DNA from: Streptomyces sp. WZ-12
GTDB lineage: Bacteria > Actinomycetota > Actinomycetes > Streptomycetales > Streptomycetaceae
Direction of reading: 5' to 3'
Length of the DNA stretch: 64,000 nucleotides
Assembly (NCBI RefSeq): GCF_028898845.1
Contig: NZ_CP118574.1
Span: 9,105,401 to 9,169,400, forward strand
Positions 18,701 through 26,182 of this stretch are shown here, one piece after another. The translations under genes were made by a program, and so were the position numbers. The notes beneath the pieces were generated by a model, which was given only the letters and a program-made list of their open reading frames with translations, was not told the DNA's origin and did not search any database. The first letter of the stretch is position 1, and every line of letters begins with the position of its first letter.

Positions 18701-20637
18701 TCAACGGCTTCCGGGTCGAGCTCGGCGAGGTCGAGTCGGCGCTGCAACGGCTTCCGGGGGTGCGGGCGGCCGCCGTGATCGCGGTCGGGGAACCGGGGAC
18801 GGAACGGCGACTGGTCGCCTTCTTCGTCGCCGAGCCCGACTCCCACCAGGAACCCGCCGCGCTGCGGACCCGGCTCGGTGCGGTGCTGCCCGGGTACCTG
18901 GTTCCCACCGCGTTCCACCCACTCGACCGGATCCCGCTGACCGGCAACGGCAAGGTCGACCGCGCCGCGCTGCACGCACAACTGCCGGCCAGGGAAGGGC
19001 GGATGAGGCGGATGCGGGCCGCGGTGGACCCCCGGCGTCACGACCGGCTGCTGACCGAACTGGCCGACATCTGGACGGAACTCCTCGCCGTGCCGAGAGT
19101 GCGGCCGCAGGACAGCTTCTTCGCGCTCGGCGGCACCTCACTGGAGGCCATCCGGCTGATCGCCGCACTCCAGCAGGAATGGGGCGTGCGCATCCAGCTC
19201 GCCAGGCTGTTCACCAACCCGACGCTCGCGGCGCTGGCCGAGGCCGTGGCGGAGGCGCGGGCGGACAGCGGCCCCGAGCCGGGCCCGCCGGCCGCGCTGA
19301 CGGCCCAACCGGAAGCGCGGAGCGAGCCGTTCCCCCTCACCGACATCCAGCAGGCGTACTGGCTCGGCCGCCGGGCCGGCTTCGGGCTCGGCGGTGTCGC
19401 CACTCACAGCTACCTGGAACTCGACGTCGACGACCTCGACGTCCCCCGGCTCGAACGCGCCCTCCGCCTGCTGATCCAGCGGCACGACGCACTGCGGACC
19501 GTCGTCCGGCGCGACGGCCGTCAGCAGGTCCTGGCCACCGTCCCCACCTACCGGCTCGACGCACCGGATCTGCGCGACCTGTCACCCGACGCCGCGGCAC
19601 ACCGGCTCGCCGAGCTCCGCAGCACCCTGTCCCACCAGGTCAGGCCGCCCGAGGAGTGGCCGCTGTTCGAGCTGCGCGCCAGCCGTCTCGACGCCACCAC
19701 CACCCGACTGCACATCAGCGTCGACCTGCTGATCGCCGACGCGCACAGCACCCGCATCCTCACCGGTGAGCTGCTCACCCTCTACCACGACCCGGCGGCC
19801 GAACTGCCCCCGCTCGGCTGCACTTTCCGCGACTACGTGCTGGCGGTCGAGGGGCTCAAGAGCGGTCCCCGCCACCGCCGGGCGCAGCGCTACTGGGCCG
19901 ACCGGCTCGCCGAACTGCCGCCCGCCCCCGGCCTGCCACTGCTGCGGCGGCCGACCGAGCTGACCGGCGCCACGTTCCACCGCCTGCACACCGAACTCGC
20001 CCCGGCGGCCTGGCAGGCGGTGCGCACCTGGTCGGCCGCGGCCGACCTCACCCCGTCCGCGACGCTGTGCGCCGCGTTCTGCGAGGTGCTCGCGGCCTGG
20101 AGCGACAGCCCGCGGTTCACCCTCAACGTCACCACCTTCAACCGGCTGCCGCTCCATCCGGACGTGGACGCCCTGGTCGGCGACTTCACGGCCACGACAC
20201 TGCTGGCCGTCGACGGCTCCGGCGAATCCTCGTTCCCGGCGAGGGCGAAACGCCTCCAGGACCAGCTCTGGCGGGACCTGGACCACCGCACCGTCACCGG
20301 GGTGGAGGTGCTGCGCATGCTGCGCGGCAAGGACCCGCGCCGGCGCGACGACTCGGCGATGCCCGTGGTGTTCACCAGCACCCTCCTCTCGGACGGCGCG
20401 CTGCCGGCCGCGCAGGTGCCCGCCTGGCGGGCCCGGACGGTGTACGCGGTGAGCCAGACCCCCCAGGTGCTGCTCGACCACCAGGTCGGCGAGCAGGCCG
20501 GAAGGCTCGTCTGCACCTGGGACTTCGTCGCCGCGGCGTTCCCGCCCGGCCTGGTGCAGAGCATGTTCAACGCGTTCGAGACGGTACTCGCGAACCTCGC
20601 GGCGGCAGCCGTGGAATCTGGAGGCGACCCAGCATGA
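12778..20637 (+). CDS. blmIV: BlmIV-like NRPS: C-A(beta-Ala)-PCP-Cy-A(Cys)-PCP-Cy
   Basis: The 2619-residue protein starts at an ATG preceded by AAGGGGGGA. It has an LCL-type C domain (about 55-480, HHAVTDG) and A1 (about 500-1000) with code VDAVVSLADK, close to the beta-alanine signature. PCP1 follows (LGGNS, Ser1048), then a heterocyclization domain with D1242, D1247 and S1250. A2 (about 1580-2070) has code DLYNLSLIWK, the cysteine code. PCP2 (LGGTS, Ser2121) and a second heterocyclization domain (D2316, D2321, S2324) complete it. This is the full architecture of BlmIV, which adds beta-Ala and Cys and, with the next protein, forms the bithiazoline. The second Cy domain needs a downstream carrier, which the next gene provides. 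Confidence 0.95.
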   Translation: MTEPALESILAGLAETEAAELRRRIAALSPQARAVFERTLSEGPATAAPAPAAETVRPSFGQERMWLLNELAPAAYTYATAVRLRGPLNPVALRSALNAVVRRQEALRTSLYQAEDGTLVCSVATRATVPLLLVDLSHPAGTDDRDARLDALLRTQVRRPFDLRHGPLLRTVLFRLGPADHLVLLTLHHAVTDGWSNGVLAQALSDCYQDLTAGQPVRLPFPALGYHDYAAWQRTRLTGPEAAELTGFWRDRLADLPYTELPLDHPRPATGRGTGANHSLLIGPELADRLDALRRETGGSLFLLVLTALSVVLHGWTGQRDLVVGTLVSGRTRPEFDRLIGYFVNVVPLRLRIEDGQGFHELWAATRTSTLESLAHQEMPYEHLLELHRADGGGDTPIRVLCVAQQAHPTLELPGLAAEQPDIELGSAQFDLLVEIWEQANGIRISCQYDLDLFTAPTIALLAEQLHAVLAGCAHHPDRTAAQLLAPPVAVQPAPPPAAGRTDSVPAAFERRVDHAPDAVAVVDGGRAVTYRALDHRANQLASKLRARGVADGDRVACCLPRSLDSVLAVLGVLKAGAAYVALDPDQPAQRLAEIAADARPRCVLTTTALLPRCATMDSPLIAVDDPGDPVDGFPAHRPNRPVHRESVAYLIYTSGSTGPPKGVLGTHRGVLNRVRWMRRTHPATGAEAWAARTSPGFVDAVAETFGPLLSGVPLVLLGAQDTADPERLVGRLRTHRVTRLVVVPTLLRILLDDQPDLYLPDLHTWVSSGEALGADLAERFHRRLPGRRLLNLYGCAEVAADATAFEVRPGGNPAAIPIGRAIDGVATRELTPAGLPAPTLGFGELHVGGAGLALGYHGRPQETADRFGPVPGGRPGQRWFRTGDAVRRRADGNLEYLGRLDSQVQIRGHRVEPAEVERALLRHPGIRAAAVVTRPDGIGEPLLAAYAVAADQERPPHDVTGFLRNRLPAYAVPATVELIAELPLNASGKVDRRRLRALRPHPAPAAERWTGPDTGPTEAVVLDVFAALLPARRPGPADDFFLLGGNSLLAARVAAVLRERLGTPVGLRDLVAAPTARALAARLDAAAGQQDAPEVSGRPTPDPAAQYAPFPLTDIQRAYLVGRDADLVLGRVSTHAYLELTATGLDLDRFQAALRAVIDRHPMLRAVLADNGTQRVLDPVPPYRIAVQDLRRETAPDRTARLAAWRTELSHQLLPADRWPLFDVRASLLPDGDTLVHLSIDALICDAHSFGLVMTELTDRYTGRQRGYPPLELTFRDYVLAAERRRAQPEYHDARTYWRNRLADLPEGPELPLATAPESIGAPHFVRRSGTLDRADWTALKARAAEFGLTPSAVLLAAFAEIVTRWSRRPHYSLMLTVFQREPVHPEVDLIVGDFTSLSVLEVDHRTTAPFADRAGALHRLLWADLDHARFSGVQVMREWARQRGRPPQLLTPVVFTSNLPLATASDAAQAEPAPLGELGYGITQTPQVHLDHQVAERDGDLVFNWDAVDELFHPGVLDGMFDAYRRLLADLVADPAHWTGRPEPWLPTAQQAVRSALTAADTTAPRPHCLHEPVFAHAAARPADLALIDGEIRMTYRELAERARRVANTLLATGDRPHALVGIATDKGWQQVVAALGVLAAGMAFLPLDPELPDARLRHLMARGELRTVLTQRALADRLPRPAGVRALAVDRPTDLDRSDGPPRVHTDPADLAYVVFTSGSTGTPKGVMIDHRGAANTIDAVNRRFEVGRHDRVLAVSSLSFDLAVYDLFGLLSAGGTVVLPAPDKRRDPAHWAELVARERVTLWNSVPALAEVLAEYAGKLAPTALGTLRLVLLSGDWIPVALPDRLRELAPGARLMSLGGATEGSIWSVWYPIGEVDPSWRSIPYGVPMAHQSIRVLDDRLRPRPDWVAGELYIGGAGVALGYWRDEEQTRYRFPHDPVTGERLYRTGDLARHLPDGNLEFLGREDGQVKINGFRVELGEVESALQRLPGVRAAAVIAVGEPGTERRLVAFFVAEPDSHQEPAALRTRLGAVLPGYLVPTAFHPLDRIPLTGNGKVDRAALHAQLPAREGRMRRMRAAVDPRRHDRLLTELADIWTELLAVPRVRPQDSFFALGGTSLEAIRLIAALQQEWGVRIQLARLFTNPTLAALAEAVAEARADSGPEPGPPAALTAQPEARSEPFPLTDIQQAYWLGRRAGFGLGGVATHSYLELDVDDLDVPRLERALRLLIQRHDALRTVVRRDGRQQVLATVPTYRLDAPDLRDLSPDAAAHRLAELRSTLSHQVRPPEEWPLFELRASRLDATTTRLHISVDLLIADAHSTRILTGELLTLYHDPAAELPPLGCTFRDYVLAVEGLKSGPRHRRAQRYWADRLAELPPAPGLPLLRRPTELTGATFHRLHTELAPAAWQAVRTWSAAADLTPSATLCAAFCEVLAAWSDSPRFTLNVTTFNRLPLHPDVDALVGDFTATTLLAVDGSGESSFPARAKRLQDQLWRDLDHRTVTGVEVLRMLRGKDPRRRDDSAMPVVFTSTLLSDGALPAAQVPAWRARTVYAVSQTPQVLLDHQVGEQAGRLVCTWDFVAAAFPPGLVQSMFNAFETVLANLAAAAVESGGDPA

Positions 20638-23270
20638 GCATGGTCGGGGAAGGCTTCTCGGTGCTTCCCGCCGAGCAGCGGACACTGCTGCTGCGCATGA
20701 ACGAGGTGACCGGGCCGATCCCGCCGGGCACCGTGGACCAGGCGGTCGCGGCACTGGCGGCCGAACGGGGCGACGCGCTCGCCGCGCTCGGCCCCGGCCA
20801 CCGGCGGACCAGGGCCGCGCTGCTCGCCGCCGCCGACGGCGTCGCCGCGGCACTGGGCCGGCAGGCGGTGCGGGCGGGGGACCGGGTGGCCCTGTGCGTC
20901 GAGCCGGGCGCCGACCAACTGACCGGCCTGCTCGGCATCCTGCGCGCGGGCGCGGTACCGGTGCCCGTGGACCCCGGCCGACCACAGCTCTCCCGCTGGC
21001 GGCAGCTCGACCGCGGCGGGATCTCGGCGTGCGTCTCGCAGTCCTGGTTGCTGGACCGGCTGAGCTGGCCGGAGGGGACCGCCACGACGGCGCTCGACCG
21101 GGTGCCGGCGGCGGCTCCCGCCGACCCGCCGCCCCGCGACCAGCGGGACCCCGCGGTGGTACTCCCCGACGGCGACGCCGGGGCGGCGATGAGCCACCGG
21201 GAACTGCTCAACATGACGGCCGATCTTGGCGACCGGTTCGGGCTCGGACCGGACGACCGGATCCTGGCCCTCACCCCGATCGCCTCCGGGCCGGGAATCA
21301 GGGAGAGTTGCCTCGGTCTGCTCACCGGCGCCGCGCTGGTCTTCGGCGAGGACATCGACCTGCGGGAGCCCACCGCCTGGCTCGATCTGCTGGCCCGGGA
21401 GCGGATCACCGTGTGGAACTCCACGCCGACCCTGCTGGAACTGCTGCTCACCCAGGTGGAGCGCCGGGGCGAGCGGCTGCCCGAGCCGCTGCGGCTGGTA
21501 CTGCTGGGCGGGGAGCTGCTGACCGGTGCCCTGCTCGGGCGCCTGCGCCAACTCTCCGGCCCGGAGCTCGTCGTCGCCAACCTCTCCGCCGCCGAGGAGC
21601 ACGGCGCCTGGGTCGCCTGCTGCCAACTCTCCGACGCGGAAGCGGAGATGGCCGCGGCGCCGATCGGCGGTCCGCTGCGCAACCAACGCCTCCACGTGCT
21701 GGCCGACAACGGCGGGATCTGCCCGCTCTGGGTCACCGGGCAGGTGCACTACGGCGGCCTGGCCGCGGACTGCGCGCGGCACCGGTCCGCCACCGCCACC
21801 GACAGGTGGCCCGCCCATCCGGAGTCCGGCGAACGCCTGCTGCCCACCGCCTCGTTCGGCCGGGTGCTCCCGACGGGCACGGTGGAGACCGTCGGACACG
21901 CCTCGGCACAGCTCCTCGTGCACGGCAGGCGACTCCATCTGCACGACACGGAAGTGGCGCTGGCCTCGACGGACGGGGTGCGGGCCGCCGCGGTGGTCAC
22001 GGTGGCCGGCGAGAGCGCGCTCGGCTTCGTCCGGCTCGCGCCCGGGACGAGCCGCACCGGACAGGACCTGCTCGACCACCTGCGCCGCAAGGTCTCTCCG
22101 TACCTGCTGCCCAGCAGGATCGAGATCCTGGACGCCTTCCCCCTCACCCCCGACGGCAGGGTGGACCGCGACCGGCTCGCCACGATCGGAGAGACGACGC
22201 CCGCACCCGTCGCCGACCGGCCACCGGTGGCGGCGGACGACCGGGCACTGCTGGCCTCGGCCACCGAAATCGCCTGCCGGGTCCTCGCGTTGGACGAGAT
22301 CGACCCGGAGACGAACCTGATCGACCTGGGCGCCACGTCGGTGGAGCTGGTGCGGCTGGCCACCGTGATCGAGGAGGAGCTGGGGATCGACGTCGCGGTC
22401 GAGGAACTGCTGCGGTTCCCCTCGATCGCGGTGCTGGTCGGCCCGCATCTCACCACGGACGCCGCACCGTCCGCGCGCGAGCCGGACGCCGAACCATCCG
22501 CCGACGAAGCCGACGAAGGGGAATTGCTCGTCGACCTGGTGGCGCGCCAGGCGTTCAAGGACACCCACCGCGGCATCCGACAGGAGTACGACGAGGTCGC
22601 CGGGACCGCCCTCGGCGGCGCGGCGGATCCACGGATCACCGGGCGCCGCAGCCACCGGCGGTTCGCGCCCGCCCCCGTCGCCTTCGCCGCACTCGCGGCC
22701 CTGCTCGGCGCCGTGCGCCGGAGCCAGTACGAGGGAGAGGCCAAGTACTGGTACCCCTCGGCCGGCAGCGCCTACCCACTGGGCGTCTACGTCGACGTCG
22801 CACCGGGCCGGGTGACGGACCTGGACGCGGGAACCTACTACCTCCACCCCGCCCGCGCCGAACTCGTTCCCGTCCACACCGGCCACCGCGTGCCGGCCAC
22901 CGCACACGCCGAGATCAATCAGCCGGCGCTGCACCAGTCGGCGTTCGTCCTCTACCTGATTGCCAGAATGGACGCCATCACCCCGCTCTACGGCGAACTG
23001 GCCTGGGACTTCTCGGTGTTCGAGGCGGGAGCGATGACCCAGCTCCTGATGATGGTCGCGGCGGACACCGGCCTCGGCCTCTGCCCGATCGGCACGCTGG
23101 ACCCCGACGCGCTGCGCGCACCGCTACGGCTCCGTCCCCACGACCGGTTCGTGCACGCCCTGCTCGGCGGCACCCCGGACGTCAGCGCCGACCGGCCGGG
23201 CCGCCGTCGGACCCCCGACCCCGTCGACCGGCCGGGCCGCACCGCGCGGCAGGAAGGCCCACGGACATGA
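20634..23270 (+). CDS. blmIII: BlmIII-like NRPS: A*-PCP-Ox (thiazole oxidase)
   Basis: The 878-residue protein starts at the ATG overlapping the previous stop (ATGA), with GGAGG nine bases upstream. Residues about 40-500 are an adenylation fold whose A3 loop is missing: the YTSGSTGxPKG stretch is replaced by VVLPDGDAGAAMSHREL, and YGPTE by LSAAEE. A PCP (LGATS, Ser569) follows, then an FMN-dependent nitroreductase-like Ox domain (about 640-850; RRSHRRF start, SAGSAYPLG). BlmIII has the same order with an inactive A domain; its PCP is charged with Cys in trans by the Cys A domain of BlmIV, and Ox oxidises thiazolines to thiazoles. The same division of work is inferred here. Confidence 0.93.
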   Translation: MSMVGEGFSVLPAEQRTLLLRMNEVTGPIPPGTVDQAVAALAAERGDALAALGPGHRRTRAALLAAADGVAAALGRQAVRAGDRVALCVEPGADQLTGLLGILRAGAVPVPVDPGRPQLSRWRQLDRGGISACVSQSWLLDRLSWPEGTATTALDRVPAAAPADPPPRDQRDPAVVLPDGDAGAAMSHRELLNMTADLGDRFGLGPDDRILALTPIASGPGIRESCLGLLTGAALVFGEDIDLREPTAWLDLLARERITVWNSTPTLLELLLTQVERRGERLPEPLRLVLLGGELLTGALLGRLRQLSGPELVVANLSAAEEHGAWVACCQLSDAEAEMAAAPIGGPLRNQRLHVLADNGGICPLWVTGQVHYGGLAADCARHRSATATDRWPAHPESGERLLPTASFGRVLPTGTVETVGHASAQLLVHGRRLHLHDTEVALASTDGVRAAAVVTVAGESALGFVRLAPGTSRTGQDLLDHLRRKVSPYLLPSRIEILDAFPLTPDGRVDRDRLATIGETTPAPVADRPPVAADDRALLASATEIACRVLALDEIDPETNLIDLGATSVELVRLATVIEEELGIDVAVEELLRFPSIAVLVGPHLTTDAAPSAREPDAEPSADEADEGELLVDLVARQAFKDTHRGIRQEYDEVAGTALGGAADPRITGRRSHRRFAPAPVAFAALAALLGAVRRSQYEGEAKYWYPSAGSAYPLGVYVDVAPGRVTDLDAGTYYLHPARAELVPVHTGHRVPATAHAEINQPALHQSAFVLYLIARMDAITPLYGELAWDFSVFEAGAMTQLLMMVAADTGLGLCPIGTLDPDALRAPLRLRPHDRFVHALLGGTPDVSADRPGRRRTPDPVDRPGRTARQEGPRT

Positions 23271-24313
23271 CGGCGGGCACCGGCGGTCCCCGACCCGGTC
23301 AGCGGCGCCGGGTGTCCTCCCACCCTAAGGACTGGGTGCGGGCGGTCGGACCACCGGCCGGTGCGACCCTGCCGCTGCGGGTGCTCGCCGGGGAACCGGG
23401 CGTCGACCTGGCACATTGGGCCGCCCACTCGACGCAGCGGGTGCGCACCTGGCTGGACGAGCACGGCGCGGTGCTCTTCCGGGGCTTCGGTGTCGACCTG
23501 GAGCGCTTCGGCACGGCGCTGCGCGCACTGGCCGGCGACCCGAGCCCCTACCTGGAACGGTCCTCGCCGCGGACCGAACTCGGCGACCGGGTCTACACCG
23601 CCACCGACCACCCCGCCGACCAGCCGATCGCGATGCACCACGAGAACTCCTACCAACGGGAGTTCCCGCAGTGCCTGGTGTTCTGCTGCCTGCGCCCGGC
23701 GGCGACCGGCGGCGCAACCCCGCTGGCGGACGCCAGAAGGGTGCTCGGCCGGATCCGGCCCGACGTGCGCGCCGAATTCGCCGAGCGCGGGGTGCGCTAC
23801 GTCCGCAACTTCGGGACCGGTCTGGGAGTGGGCTGGCGCGAGGCGTTCCAGACCGACCAGCGCGCACGGGTCGAACGGCACTGCCGGGAACGGGACATCG
23901 AGGTCGAATGGGTCGGCGGCGACCGCCTGCGGACCGTCCAGGTGCGGCCCGCCCTCGCCGTGCACCCCGGCACCGGTGCCCGGGTGTGGTTCAACCACGC
24001 GGTCTTCTTCCACGTCAGCAGCCTGCCGGCGGAGGTCCGCGCGGCGGTCCGGGCCCAGTTCGCCGAGGCGGACCTGCCGGTCAACTCCTACTACGGAGAC
24101 GGCGAACCGATCCCGGACGGGGTGCTCGATCACCTCCGGGCGGCCTATGCGGCCGAGCGGACCGCGGTGCCGTGGCAGGCCGGCGACCTGCTCCTGGTGG
24201 ACAACCTGCTGGCCGCGCACGGCCGGGAACCCTACACCGGCGACCGCCTGGTAGCGGTCGCCATGACCGGTCCACTGTCCTGGGACGCGGCGCGGGCCGA
24301 GGTGGTCCGATGA
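23267..24313 (+). CDS. TauD/SyrP-type Fe(II)/2-oxoglutarate dioxygenase
   Basis: This 348-residue protein starts at an ATG overlapping the BlmIII-type stop. The facial triad is visible: H124 and E126 in MHHENSYQREFP, and distal H318 in DNLLAAHGREPY, with the 2-oxoglutarate Arg following in GDRL. The HxE variant and the NSYQREFP stretch resemble SyrP, the aspartyl beta-hydroxylase of syringomycin synthesis. SyrP-like proteins hydroxylate carrier-bound amino acids. A beta-hydroxylation of the peptide (for example beta-hydroxyhistidine) or a hydroxylation that sets up a carbinolamide, as proposed for tallysomycin, would both fit; the sequence does not settle it. Confidence 0.82.
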   Translation: MTAGTGGPRPGQRRRVSSHPKDWVRAVGPPAGATLPLRVLAGEPGVDLAHWAAHSTQRVRTWLDEHGAVLFRGFGVDLERFGTALRALAGDPSPYLERSSPRTELGDRVYTATDHPADQPIAMHHENSYQREFPQCLVFCCLRPAATGGATPLADARRVLGRIRPDVRAEFAERGVRYVRNFGTGLGVGWREAFQTDQRARVERHCRERDIEVEWVGGDRLRTVQVRPALAVHPGTGARVWFNHAVFFHVSSLPAEVRAAVRAQFAEADLPVNSYYGDGEPIPDGVLDHLRAAYAAERTAVPWQAGDLLLVDNLLAAHGREPYTGDRLVAVAMTGPLSWDAARAEVVR

Positions 24314-25593
24314 GGGCACGACGGCCCGAGCGCATCCCCCCGTCCCTCGGCGCGCTCCTGGAAACCGGGACGGGACGGCACGTCCGGGCACTCCAGACGG
24401 ACGGCGAGCTGGACACCGACCGACTGGCCGCCGCGGTGCGCACGGTGGCCGCCGCGCCGCCGTTCGCCGGCTTCGCCCCCGACCTGCGCCGGCACGCCGC
24501 GGACGCTCTCGGGCCGGGCGATCCCGCGACCTGCTGCGTGGCGCTGCTCAGGGCCGAGCGCGACCGTCCGGTGGACCGCGACGGCGGACCGCCGAACCGG
24601 TTCCACTGGGTGCCCCTCGCCGAACGCCGGCACGTACTCGGCCTGGTCGCGCCGCGGGACGCGCTCGACGCGCGCTCCCTGTACATGGCGCTCGGGGCGG
24701 TGCTCCAGGCGTACTTCGGCCGGTTCCGGGCCGCGGCCTACCGTGACCCCACCGAGCTGGCCGGCTTCGACCCGGTCGGCAGACCCACCGCGGACGAGGC
24801 CCGACGGCGCTGGTGGAGCAGGGAGTTCCCGCGCTACGCGACCCCCGTGCACGACCCCCGGTCGACCCACCGCCGGGTACTCCACACCGCGCGCCTGCGC
24901 ATCGACGCGCAGCGCTGGGCGACGCTGACCGGCGGCAGCGGCCCCCTGGGCGCCAGCGGCTCGCTCGCGGTCGTCGCCCTGCTGGCCTGGTGCCTGCGCG
25001 CACAGGGCAGGCCGAGCACCGGCTTCTGCTGCGAGTTCGACCTGCGGGACCGCTACGAACTCGGCCAGGTCCTCGGCCCGTTCACCGACCGACTGGCCTT
25101 CCGCGTCGACCTCGACGGCCTGCACAGCCCGGCCTTCTCCGAGGTCATGCGGCGGACCCAAGCGGGCTTCCTGGACTCGGTGGTGCACTACCTGCCCTAC
25201 CCGCGCCTACTGGACCACGGCGTGCGCACCGGTGCGCTGCGCACGCCGCACACCGCCGCGCTCTGGGACGTCACCGTGCACTTCTGCCGGAACCCGCCGC
25301 GCAGCGCCCGCACCAAGAACGAGCGGGCACCGGCCGGCGGCCCCTCGGTCGAGCTCTTCAGGGAGGCCGAACTGCTCAGCCACGCGGGCCAATCGGGCGC
25401 CGCGCCGACCGACGGCGCGTTGCTCGACGTCCACATCGGCGAACTCGACGACGACATGGTGCTCGTCCTCGACTACGTCCAGCCCGACTTCACCGCAGCC
25501 GCCGCGGTCCAACTGCTCGACCAGCTCGGATGGTTGATCGACCGGGTCAGCACCGACCCGGCGGCACCACTGCCGGTCCCCAGCCAACGATGA
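24310..25593 (+). CDS. Stand-alone degenerate condensation-domain protein
   Basis: The 427-residue protein starts at an ATG overlapping the previous stop. It has the layout of a discrete NRPS condensation domain, with a weak N-terminal half and a clearer C-terminal half (FCCEFDLRDR, LGPFTDRLAFRVDL, DVTVHFCRN). At the HHxxxDG position it reads P115-R116-D-A-L-D120-A121, so both histidines are lost and only the Asp remains. Bleomycin clusters contain free-standing C proteins (BlmII, BlmXI) of unassigned role, and this may be a counterpart. A docking or gatekeeping role, or chemistry other than amide formation, is possible. The family assignment rests on fold-level resemblance judged by eye. Confidence 0.55.
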   Translation: MRARRPERIPPSLGALLETGTGRHVRALQTDGELDTDRLAAAVRTVAAAPPFAGFAPDLRRHAADALGPGDPATCCVALLRAERDRPVDRDGGPPNRFHWVPLAERRHVLGLVAPRDALDARSLYMALGAVLQAYFGRFRAAAYRDPTELAGFDPVGRPTADEARRRWWSREFPRYATPVHDPRSTHRRVLHTARLRIDAQRWATLTGGSGPLGASGSLAVVALLAWCLRAQGRPSTGFCCEFDLRDRYELGQVLGPFTDRLAFRVDLDGLHSPAFSEVMRRTQAGFLDSVVHYLPYPRLLDHGVRTGALRTPHTAALWDVTVHFCRNPPRSARTKNERAPAGGPSVELFREAELLSHAGQSGAAPTDGALLDVHIGELDDDMVLVLDYVQPDFTAAAAVQLLDQLGWLIDRVSTDPAAPLPVPSQR

Positions 25594-25606
25594 GGAGCAC
25601 CGCCCC

Positions 25607-26182
25607 ATGACCGAGACCGTGGACGAGCGCACCTACCACGTGGTGCGCAACGCCGAGGAACAGTATTCGATCTGGCCCACCGATCAGGACGTGCCCGACG
25701 GCTGGACCACGGTCGGCAAGACCGGGGGACGCGAGGAGTGCCTGTCCTACATCGGTGAGGTCTGGACCGACATGCGCCCGTTGAGCCTGCGCACCTTCAT
25801 GGCGGAGCACCCCGACGGGCTGTCCGAAGACGTGCCCGAGGACCCGTTCGAGGGCACGCCGACCCTGGTGGAGCGGCTGACCACCGGTACCCACCCGATC
25901 GAGGTCTCGCTCCGCCCCGACCGCACCGCCGCCGCGTTCAAGGAGTCGATCGACCGCGGCTATGTCTTCCTCCGGTTCGCGGGCACCGACGGCGGCACCG
26001 AACTCGGGATCGAGCTGGCCGAGGGGGACTACGAGCAGGCCGGGGCGGACTTCGCCGCCGGCACCGGAACGGTCCGGATCGGCGGACAACTGGAGCTGGA
26101 CTTCGTGCCGTTGACCTGCGCCGCCACCGTTGACCTCGGCACCCTCACCGGTCAGGCGAGCCTGGCACGCCGCCCGGAGTGA
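25607..26182 (+). CDS. MbtH-like protein with extra C-terminal domain
   Basis: Residues 1-70 are a complete MbtH-like protein: NAEEQYSIWP, a PDGWTTVGK turn, CLSYIGEVWTDMRP and SLR. MbtH proteins bind NRPS adenylation domains and help them fold or act. MbtH proteins normally end near residue 70; this one continues to 191. The extension (about 85-191, LVERLTTG to ASLARRPE) is acidic and beta-rich in appearance and was not recognised. The gene begins at an ATG 14 bases after the previous stop (GAGGAGC upstream) and its stop overlaps the next start, so it belongs to the operon and probably serves the A domains encoded here. Confidence 0.85.
   Translation: MTETVDERTYHVVRNAEEQYSIWPTDQDVPDGWTTVGKTGGREECLSYIGEVWTDMRPLSLRTFMAEHPDGLSEDVPEDPFEGTPTLVERLTTGTHPIEVSLRPDRTAAAFKESIDRGYVFLRFAGTDGGTELGIELAEGDYEQAGADFAAGTGTVRIGGQLELDFVPLTCAATVDLGTLTGQASLARRPE

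Noticed and set aside
15055..19041. Very long open frame (over 1300 codons) on the minus strand
   Set aside because: It is antisense to the BlmIV-type gene, is rich in Arg, Gly and Pro and shows no domain. Such frames are a by-product of high-GC third positions.
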